Positions 1 through 5,204 of a DNA stretch of 7,164 nucleotides are shown piece by piece. The notes below the pieces were generated by a model that did not search any database, was not told the DNA's origin, and saw nothing but the letters and a program-made list of their open reading frames with translations. Position numbers and translations under genes: made by a program. Numbering within the stretch: position 1 is the first letter of the stretch; the number at the start of each line of letters is the position of its first letter. This stretch comes from an uncultured Prevotella sp. (GTDB lineage Bacteria > Bacteroidota > Bacteroidia > Bacteroidales > Bacteroidaceae), in the NCBI GenBank assembly GCA_900318855.1, contig ONMG01000216.1, forward strand, positions 1 through 7,164, in the 5' to 3' direction.

Positions 1-417
1 ACGCTCCTGGTGAAGCCCGACGTGGCCTCCTGGGGTTGGGAAAATGTCGACTACGGGCTTTCTCAGATTTCGGGCAAAGCTTTTAGCGATAGAATCTCAC
101 GCGGTTTCATCCTCGTCAGTCTGCTGTGCAACCATGCCGCCTACCTGCTCATGGGCAGCTTCTTCCGCAAGCATCCGCTCGTCTTGGGTCTGGTCACCTG
201 GACTGTCCTCGGGCAGGTATTTGCGCTCAGCATCATACTCATATTGAAGTATGTGCTTCCCCTCTTCTACGGCGAGTCGTTCTCCATCATTCTCAACGAT
301 TCTGCCTGCCTGACCGTTTACTACATCGTGAGCGCAGCCTTTATCATCTTCTGCTATTGGTTCGCCTACCACAAGTACCTTACGCTGCAGGTCATCAACA
401 ACAAATGGATAAATTAA
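1..417 (+). CDS. C-terminal part of a multi-spanning membrane protein (probable ABC-type membrane component), 5' end outside window
   Basis: The frame is open to the left edge of the window, so this is treated as a truncated gene. A GTG at position 10 could serve as a start but has no convincing leader, and the residues before it are in frame. Counting from the first codon of the window, there are three hydrophobic segments, at roughly 36-55, 60-82 and 97-120. Each is bordered by charged residues, and the protein ends in a short basic/polar tail (LQVINNKWIN). No catalytic motif is visible. The gene lies 25 bases before a DUF2807 lipoprotein gene and shares an apparent operon with a YtrA-type GntR regulator. 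YtrA-type regulators usually sit beside ABC transporter genes, so the best guess is the permease or membrane partner of an ABC ATPase encoded just upstream. That assignment rests on context; the sequence alone supports only an integral inner-membrane protein. Confidence 0.75.
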   Translation, partial: TLLVKPDVASWGWENVDYGLSQISGKAFSDRISRGFILVSLLCNHAAYLLMGSFFRKHPLVLGLVTWTVLGQVFALSIILILKYVLPLFYGESFSIILNDSACLTVYYIVSAAFIIFCYWFAYHKYLTLQVINNKWIN

Positions 418-442
418 AAGAACAATTAATACGGAAATCAAT

Positions 443-1213
443 ATGAAAGCATTATTCAGTCTTGCTATCATGGTTGCCACGATGCTCAGCGTCTCGGCAT
501 GCCGCATAGAGAAAAACAGTGTCAATACAGAGAGGAAGAGCTACAACGTCAGTGTGGGAGCCTTCAACAGAATCACAGCAGCCGGTGACTTCGATGTGCA
601 CTTCATACAGGGCAGCAGCTACAAGGTGAAGCTGAAGACTGCGCCTGAACTGCGGGATCACATCGAAGTGTTCACTAAGGACGGCACTTTGGTTGTACGC
701 TGGAAGAAGCAGAGAAAAGGGTTGACTGTCTTGCAGTTCGGTGACCATAGTTCGGACACTGAGCTTTGGGTGACAGCACCCGACATCAATACCGTAGCTG
801 TTGCGGGAAGCTGTGACTTCACGGCCGAGAACAATCTTAACCTCGACAGGCTGGATATTGCTGTTGCTGGCAGTGCCGAAGTGTCATTGAGGGAAGTGGT
901 TTGCAGGGACAAATTCGGTTTCCATGTGGCAGGAAGCGGCGAACTGGAAGTAGCCCGGCTGAAAGCCAGCAAAGCCGATATGAGCATCTTGGGAAGCGGT
1001 AGTGTGGAGGCTACTCTCGACCATGTGAACAACACCAACATGCAGATATCCGGAAGTGGCGATGCCGAACTGAAGTTCATCGACTGCTACGAGGCCTCGG
1101 CCTCCATATCCGGCAGTGGCAGCCTCGAGGCCAAGGGCAGTCTGCGCAAGTTCCACCGCAGCGTCAGAGGTTCGGGCAGCATAGACGACCATCAACTGAC
1201 CATTAGGAACTGA
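443..1213 (+). CDS. DUF2807 (head GIN domain) lipoprotein
   Basis: 256 residues. The N-terminus is a lipoprotein signal: Lys2, a hydrophobic stretch, then the lipobox VSAC with Cys20 as the lipidated residue, so the mature protein is probably membrane-anchored on the periplasmic side or at the outer membrane. After a linker, the motif FNRITAAGDFDVHFIQG (from about residue 41) is the typical entry to the DUF2807 / putative auto-transporter adhesin head GIN domain. The rest is a right-handed beta-helix-type repeat: GSG-like turns begin at Gly122, 143, 164, 184, 204, 224 and 243, that is every 19-21 residues. The family has no established biochemical function; members often sit beside transporter and regulator genes in Bacteroidetes. 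ATG at 443 is chosen because it gives a complete lipoprotein signal. It lies in the same tight operon as its neighbours, 17 bases before the GntR gene. The family call is firm; the role is unknown. Confidence 0.9.
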   Translation: MKALFSLAIMVATMLSVSACRIEKNSVNTERKSYNVSVGAFNRITAAGDFDVHFIQGSSYKVKLKTAPELRDHIEVFTKDGTLVVRWKKQRKGLTVLQFGDHSSDTELWVTAPDINTVAVAGSCDFTAENNLNLDRLDIAVAGSAEVSLREVVCRDKFGFHVAGSGELEVARLKASKADMSILGSGSVEATLDHVNNTNMQISGSGDAELKFIDCYEASASISGSGSLEAKGSLRKFHRSVRGSGSIDDHQLTIRN

Positions 1214-1230
1214 TTATCAAAGTTAGGCTC

Positions 1231-1596
1231 ATGGCATTTTCACACGACAAAGCCATTTACCTGCAAATAGCTGACCGACTGGCCGACGAGATTCTTGCCG
1301 GCCACTATATGGCCAACGACCGCATACCCAGTGTGAGGGAATATGCCGTCACCCTGGAAGTGAATACCAATACGGCCGTGAAAGCTTACGATGAACTGGC
1401 CCGCGACGGTATCATCTACAACAAGCGGGGACTGGGCTACTTTGTGGCTGAAGGGGGGCGTGAGCTCATCTTCCGGCAACGGCGCGAAGACTTTCTCCGC
1501 AAAACACTGCCAGGAGTCTTCCGCCAAATGCAACTGCTCGGACTCAGCATGCAGGATTTGGAACGGCAATACGCCGCAATGACTGAAAACAAGTAA
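1231..1596 (+). CDS. GntR-family transcriptional regulator, YtrA subfamily
   Basis: 121 residues, the usual short length of YtrA-type GntR proteins, which have a winged helix-turn-helix and only a small C-terminal dimerisation helix rather than a large ligand-binding domain. Visible hallmarks are the opening helix IYLQIADRLADEIL (residues 9-22), the RIPSVREYA motif (31-39), the recognition-helix region VNTNTAVKAYDELARDG (44-60), and the wing with KRGLGYFV (65-72). The remaining ~50 residues are a charged helical tail. YtrA-type repressors typically control their own operon and an adjacent ABC transporter, often in response to cell-wall-active compounds in Gram-positives. Here the gene sits inside the operon, between the DUF2807 lipoprotein and the outer-membrane barrel gene, rather than at its head. 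Autoregulation would therefore act at a promoter outside the window. The subfamily call is confident; the inducer is unknown. Confidence 0.92.
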   Translation: MAFSHDKAIYLQIADRLADEILAGHYMANDRIPSVREYAVTLEVNTNTAVKAYDELARDGIIYNKRGLGYFVAEGGRELIFRQRREDFLRKTLPGVFRQMQLLGLSMQDLERQYAAMTENK

Positions 1597-1611
1597 CTAT
1601 AGGATACAAAC

Positions 1612-4107
1612 ATGATTAGCAACAAGATGAAATGGCGGGTGCTCTGCCTGCTGTTCCTGCTCCCCCTGATGGCAGCAATGCCCGCAAAGGCACAGGAAAC
1701 GGTAGTGACCGGCATCGTGCGCGACTCTATCACCCACGAGGGCGAGGCCTTTGCTACAATAAGGGTATTCGCCAGGGGAAACATGACCAAACCGGTAGCT
1801 ATGTCGGTGACCGATGCCGACGGACATATCACGCAGAAAGTGAAGGGACGCGGTGACTTCGTGCTCACTGTGGCTTCTATGGGACGGCAGACCATTACGA
1901 GGAAACTGAAACTCAACGGAGAGGCAGCCCTCGACCTTGGCAAACTGCTCATCACCGACGACGCCAAGTCGCTCAAAGCCGTGGAGGTGACAGCACTCAG
2001 GCCCGTGGTGAAGATGACCACCGACAAGATGACCTACAGTGTTCAGGATGATGTCGACTCGAAGACGATGAACCTGCTCGACATGCTCCGTAAGGTGCCG
2101 ATGGTGAATGTTGACGCACAGGATAATATTACTGTCAACGGCTCCGGCAGTTTCACCGTCTATGTCGACGGCAAACCCAACAAAATGTATCAGTCGAACC
2201 TCTCACAGATAGCCAAGGCGGTACCAGCCTCCATGGTGCAGAGCATCGACGTCATCACCTCGCCCGGAGCCAAATACGACGCCGAAGGCACCACGGGCGT
2301 GCTCGACATCAAGCTCGTCCACGTCAATGGAGCGGCAACCGAGCAGATGAACAGCTACAGCGGCAACGTAGAGGTGCGCCTGAGCAACCACGGCCACTCC
2401 GCCAATGCCTACGTGGGCGGACAGCAGGGCAAGTTCACCTATAGCGCCAGTGCATTCGTCAACAAGGGTCGGGGCGACCTCAGCATGACGAGCGAGCGAG
2501 TGCAGAAATCAGAAGCCGGCGATGCCACGATAGCCAATTCCATGAGCTACAAGCTCAAGTCCCCCTTCATGATGGGAGACCTCTCGCTGGGCTATGAGCT
2601 CGACTCGCTGAGCAGCGTGAATGTCAACATGGGCATGATGCGAGGCAACCAGAACCACTCTGCCTGGCCGCTCTTCTCCTTCCGCGGAGGCGCCTTTGGC
2701 ACCGGCTACGACTATACGGCAGAGAACCATGTGAAGAGCGAGTTCACCGGCTTCAATGCCAGTGCCGACTACCAGCGCTTCTTCAATGCCGACCACACCT
2801 CGAGCTTCACGCTGAGCTACCTCTTCGACTATAATCCGGGGGTCAACCAGAACCGCATGCTCTATCAGCAGGACCCCTCGTCCACAGCCCCATTGCCCGC
2901 TGACCTTTATTCCGACTCGCATACCTGGGGTACCAGTCACACCGTGCAGGGTGACTTCACGCTGCCCCTCAGCAAGAAGCAGACGCTGGAGACGGGAGCC
3001 AAGTGGATTTCCAGGCGCAACAAGAGCGACAGCAAATACTACGACGTCACGAATGGTCAGGATGTGCCCAACGCGGCCTACAGCGTGAACTACCGCAATA
3101 TGCAGAGCATCGTTGCCGCCTACGCCCAGTACCGTCTCACCACCGAGAAGTTCAATGCCCGTGCAGGCCTGCGCTATGAGTACACCTTCGAGGACGTGAA
3201 GTATGCCGACCATAGTGAACGCAACTTCAAGAAGGACTACGGCGACCTGGTGCCATCGGGCAGCCTGGGCTACAACTTCTCGCCGACCACCAATCTCGGC
3301 ATCACCTACACCATGCGCATCTCCCGTCCGGGCATCAACCAGCTCAATCCCTACGTTGACCGGACCAACCCCAATGTGCTGAGCTACGGCAATCCGAGCC
3401 TCAGCGTGGCCCGTTCCCACAACGTGGCACTCACCTTCAACACGTTTACCCCGAAGTTCATGATGAACCTCACCTTGAGCGAGAACTACTGTGGCAACGA
3501 GACCCAGAACTATTCATTCCTGGAGGACGACGTGCTCAACACCACCTATACCAACAATGGCAAGAGCAGCTCCACCTCACTGAACGCTTATATGCGCTGG
3601 GGAGTGACCAAGACCACGACGCTGATGATGAACGGAGCCGTGAGCTACGGCGACTGGCGGGCTCGCGAGCTCAACCTGAGCAATTATGGCTGGGGTGCAC
3701 GGGGCTACTTCTCCGTAGAACAGCAGCTGCCCTGGAAAGTAAAGGGCTCGCTGGGATTGTTCGCCACCACCAAGCAGTACAGTCTCATGGGATGGCAGAG
3801 CGGAATGAACTTCATGAATGTCTCGCTGACCCGCACTTTCCTCAAGGACCGACTGGAGGTGAGCACAGGCTACGCCGGCCCTGTGGAAGGGAAGATAAAA
3901 ATGGACAACTTCTCGCATAGTGCCGACTTCTCGAGCATGACGAAGGTACGTATTCCCTTGAGAATCTTCATGCTGAGTGTGAAGTGGAACTTCGGTAATA
4001 CGAAGAAGCAGTTCTCTGCTAAGCAAAGCAAAATCAACAACGACTTCAACGACTCGCAGCGCCAGTCGAGCCCCGCTACCTCAATGGGGCAGATGGGTGG
4101 CATGTAA
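1612..4107 (+). CDS. TonB-dependent receptor-like outer-membrane beta-barrel protein (OMP_b-brl_3 family)
   Basis: 831 residues. The signal peptide ends at about Ala27 (AKA before QE); Met6 is an alternative start that would also leave a usable signal. Residues ~29-115 resemble the carboxypeptidase-regulatory-like beta-sandwich common in Bacteroidetes receptors (TGIVRDS, then a DADG turn). VEVTALRP at 124-131 opens the plug domain, which runs to about residue 236 with VYVDGKPN, VITSPGAKYDAEGT and GVLDIKL. The remainder is a beta-barrel with alternating aromatic/polar strands. It includes the family signature ISRPGINQLNPYVDRTNP and YGNPSL (570-597), and a last strand near 784-794 (FMLSVKWNF). 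A 35-residue hydrophilic tail with a Met/Gly-rich end follows. The protein presumably moves a substrate across, or senses it at, the outer membrane. It starts only 15 bases after the GntR gene. There is no SusD partner, so it is not a classical SusC/SusD glycan-uptake pair. The substrate is unknown. Confidence 0.92.
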   Translation: MISNKMKWRVLCLLFLLPLMAAMPAKAQETVVTGIVRDSITHEGEAFATIRVFARGNMTKPVAMSVTDADGHITQKVKGRGDFVLTVASMGRQTITRKLKLNGEAALDLGKLLITDDAKSLKAVEVTALRPVVKMTTDKMTYSVQDDVDSKTMNLLDMLRKVPMVNVDAQDNITVNGSGSFTVYVDGKPNKMYQSNLSQIAKAVPASMVQSIDVITSPGAKYDAEGTTGVLDIKLVHVNGAATEQMNSYSGNVEVRLSNHGHSANAYVGGQQGKFTYSASAFVNKGRGDLSMTSERVQKSEAGDATIANSMSYKLKSPFMMGDLSLGYELDSLSSVNVNMGMMRGNQNHSAWPLFSFRGGAFGTGYDYTAENHVKSEFTGFNASADYQRFFNADHTSSFTLSYLFDYNPGVNQNRMLYQQDPSSTAPLPADLYSDSHTWGTSHTVQGDFTLPLSKKQTLETGAKWISRRNKSDSKYYDVTNGQDVPNAAYSVNYRNMQSIVAAYAQYRLTTEKFNARAGLRYEYTFEDVKYADHSERNFKKDYGDLVPSGSLGYNFSPTTNLGITYTMRISRPGINQLNPYVDRTNPNVLSYGNPSLSVARSHNVALTFNTFTPKFMMNLTLSENYCGNETQNYSFLEDDVLNTTYTNNGKSSSTSLNAYMRWGVTKTTTLMMNGAVSYGDWRARELNLSNYGWGARGYFSVEQQLPWKVKGSLGLFATTKQYSLMGWQSGMNFMNVSLTRTFLKDRLEVSTGYAGPVEGKIKMDNFSHSADFSSMTKVRIPLRIFMLSVKWNFGNTKKQFSAKQSKINNDFNDSQRQSSPATSMGQMGGM

Positions 4108-4117
4108 GTTATCGCCA

Positions 4118-4157
4118 GCCGAAGGTTAGGGCAGCGGTTCTCCCTGCCCCCTTCGGC
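4118..4157 (+). terminator. Nested hairpin, likely terminator of the barrel-protein operon
   Basis: GCCGAAGG (4118-4125) pairs exactly with CCTTCGGC (4150-4157). Inside it, after a three-base bulge (TTA), GGGCAG (4129-4134) pairs with CTGCCC (4144-4149) around a nine-base loop. This gives 14 base pairs, mostly G-C, starting 11 bases after the barrel gene's stop codon. No T-run follows, so it may act as a transcript-end stabiliser or a factor-assisted stop rather than a classical intrinsic terminator. Confidence 0.55.
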
Positions 4158-4167
4158 GTCGCGTGAC

Positions 4168-4182
4168 GTGCGCGGTTCGCAC
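4168..4182 (+). other. Small GC-rich hairpin downstream of the likely terminator
   Basis: GTGCG (4168-4172) and CGCAC (4178-4182) form a perfect five-base-pair stem around the loop CGGTT. The stretch after it (TCTCATTAT) is mixed and pyrimidine-rich rather than a T-run. It could be part of the operon's transcription stop or a fragment of a dispersed palindromic element. Its short stem makes chance a real alternative. Confidence 0.3.
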
Positions 4183-4264
4183 TCTCATTATCCCCCATTT
4201 GGCAACCCATGTACCCCCTCGGAAATAAATCCGGGAATAGCAAGGTCGGACGGGGAAAAATATG

Positions 4265-4272
4265 TATCTTTG
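4265..4272 (+). promoter_or_regulatory. Bacteroidetes-type -7 promoter element for trxA
   Basis: TATCTTTG matches the Bacteroidetes sigma-ABfr -7 consensus TAnnTTTG and lies 36 bases before the trxA start codon. No good TTTG -33 element is visible about 19-21 bases upstream, so the match rests on the -7 box and its position. Transcription would start a few bases downstream, giving a leader of about 30 bases that is rich in A. Confidence 0.6.
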
Positions 4273-4291
4273 CAGGCACAAACAAAGACAT

Positions 4292-4300
4292 AGGAAAGGA
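4292..4300 (+). promoter_or_regulatory. Purine-rich ribosome binding site of trxA
   Basis: AGGAAAGGA sits eight bases before the ATG at 4309, within an A-rich leader. Clear Shine-Dalgarno-like sequences are uncommon in Bacteroidetes, and the other plus-strand genes here lack one. This supports the chosen start and suggests strong translation. Confidence 0.55.
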
Positions 4301-4308
4301 ACAATAAA

Positions 4309-4623
4309 ATGGAAGTAAAAGTCACATCAGAGAACTTTGAGACCTACAAGAACGGGGCACAGCCCTTCGTGATGGATCTTTGGGCTACATGGTGCGGTCC
4401 CTGCCGCATGCTCGGTCCTGTTATTTCAGAGCTTGCCAACGACTACGACGGCAAGATTGTGGTAGGCAAGTGCGACGTTGAGGAGAACGACGAGATAGCA
4501 GCTGAATACGGCGTACGCAGCATCCCCACAGTGCTCTTCTTCAAGAATGGCCAGCTCGTCGACAAATTTGTCGGTGCCGCCCCCAAGGAAGTGCTTGATG
4601 CCAAATTCAAGGCTCTGCTCTAA
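4309..4623 (+). CDS. trxA: Thioredoxin
   Basis: 104 residues, the normal length of a single-domain cytoplasmic thioredoxin, with no signal peptide. The active site WCGPC spans residues 28-32 (redox cysteines Cys29 and Cys32). The buried acid before it is Asp23 (VMDLWATW), and the cis-proline is Pro73 in SIPTVLFF. The conserved late glycine region (FVGAAPKEVL) is also present. An additional Cys55 occurs in KCDVEEN. The protein reduces disulfides in cytoplasmic enzymes such as ribonucleotide reductase and peroxiredoxins, using electrons from thioredoxin reductase. It appears to be a single-gene transcript, with its own -7 box and purine-rich leader upstream and a long hairpin right after the stop codon. 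No thioredoxin reductase gene is nearby. Identification is certain; the symbol is by family convention, as Bacteroidales often carry several thioredoxins. Confidence 0.96.
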   Translation: MEVKVTSENFETYKNGAQPFVMDLWATWCGPCRMLGPVISELANDYDGKIVVGKCDVEENDEIAAEYGVRSIPTVLFFKNGQLVDKFVGAAPKEVLDAKFKALL

Positions 4624-4649
4624 GCCGCTCCCCCACTCTTTCGACAACG

Positions 4650-4725
4650 CCACGGCCGCACACCCACACCTGCACACTGTCACCACTGGAGTGACAAGAG
4701 GCAGGAAAAGGGTTTGCGGCCGTGG
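4650..4725 (+). terminator. Long multi-stem hairpin ending the trxA transcript, between convergent genes
   Basis: Four nested stems share one axis. CCACGGCCGCA (4650-4660) pairs with TGCGGCCGTGG (4715-4725). ACCC (4662-4665) pairs with GGGT (4710-4713). CCTGC (4669-4673) pairs with GCAGG (4701-4705). TGTCAC (4678-4683) pairs with GTGACA (4691-4696), closing a seven-base loop. In total there are 26 base pairs with small internal loops. TTTTGTTATG follows on the plus strand, which fits termination of trxA. On the minus strand the base after the stem is not followed by a T-run, so it would be a weaker stop for tsaE. Confidence 0.75.
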
Positions 4726-4746
4726 TTTTGTTATGTCTTCAGAGGG

Positions 4747-5160
4747 TCAGAAGTCAACGGTGCGCGTGCCGTCGTCGTTAGCCTTGATGGTCACCTTGAC
4801 AGCATCTTCGGGCAAGAGGTCGTCAATGAGCTCGGGCCACTCCAGGAAACAGAGGGCTCCGCTATAGAAATAGTCCTCGTAGCCCATGTCGTAGACTTCT
4901 TCCAGTTTCTTGATTCGGTAGAAGTCAAAATGGAAAATACTCTTGCCGTCGGGCTCGGTGGTGTACTCGTTGACAATGGCGAAAGTAGGCGATGTAATGA
5001 CATCCTTCACGCCGAGTTCCTCACAGATGGCCTTGATGAAAGTGGTCTTGCCTGCCCCCATCTTACCATAGAAAGCAAACACCTTTCCAGGTCCCATACT
5101 ATGGATGAACTGCCGCGCAGCTTCTTGAATCCCGTCTAATGACTTAATTGTTATCTGCAT
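4747..5160 (-). CDS. tsaE: tRNA N6-threonylcarbamoyladenosine biosynthesis ATPase TsaE
   Basis: 137 residues, typical for TsaE. It is the small P-loop ATPase that works with TsaB and TsaD to make the universal t6A37 modification on ANN-decoding tRNAs in the cytoplasm. The Walker A loop GKMGAGKT is at residues 32-39. The switch-like motif SPTFAIVNEY begins at Ser57, and the conserved HFDFYR carries Asp79. FLEWPE with Glu107 and Trp108 matches the family's catalytic/structural motif. The start at 5160 gives the normal short N-terminal strand and has no visible Shine-Dalgarno. It follows porX by 44 bases on the same strand and converges with trxA. Known tsaE genes travel with many partners. The proximity to porX probably reflects co-transcription rather than a shared pathway. 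Confidence 0.95.
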   Translation of the reverse strand: MQITIKSLDGIQEAARQFIHSMGPGKVFAFYGKMGAGKTTFIKAICEELGVKDVITSPTFAIVNEYTTEPDGKSIFHFDFYRIKKLEEVYDMGYEDYFYSGALCFLEWPELIDDLLPEDAVKVTIKANDDGTRTVDF

Positions 5161-5177
5161 AATATTGAATGATTTAG

Positions 5178-5191
5178 AGCCTATTTAGGCT
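5178..5191 (-). other. Small palindrome in the porX-tsaE gap
   Basis: AGCCTATTTAGGCT is an inverted repeat: AGCCTA and TAGGCT separated by two bases, which folds as a five-base-pair stem with a four-base loop. It sits midway between the porX stop and the tsaE start. It could be an intercistronic processing or partial termination signal that lowers tsaE expression, or a small operator. The stem is weak and may be chance. Confidence 0.3.
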
Positions 5192-5204
5192 ACACGATAT
5201 ATCT

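Noticed and set aside
803..1180. Repeated GGAAGCGG/GGCAGTGGC-like DNA words suggesting a DNA-level tandem repeat
   Set aside because: The spacing follows protein rungs of 19-21 codons and the DNA between the words is diverged. It is a protein structural repeat, not a DNA repeat or CRISPR array.
2509..3420. 303-codon open frame on the minus strand opposite the barrel gene
   Set aside because: It lies wholly inside a well-supported gene, has a repetitive Val/Gly/His/Ala composition from reading antisense codons, and shows no domain, so it is a shadow frame.
1612..4107. Possible SusC-type glycan importer
   Set aside because: The barrel is shorter than typical SusC (about 1000 residues), carries the OMP_b-brl_3 signature, and no SusD-like lipoprotein gene is beside it.
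4109..4291. 60-codon minus-strand frame in the gap before trxA
   Set aside because: It runs through two hairpins and across the trxA -7 element, and its translation has no recognisable features. The gap is better explained as terminator and promoter sequence.
4714..5139. 141-codon plus-strand frame opposite tsaE
   Set aside because: It is antisense to the intact tsaE gene with Walker A and family motifs, and it starts inside the trxA terminator stem.
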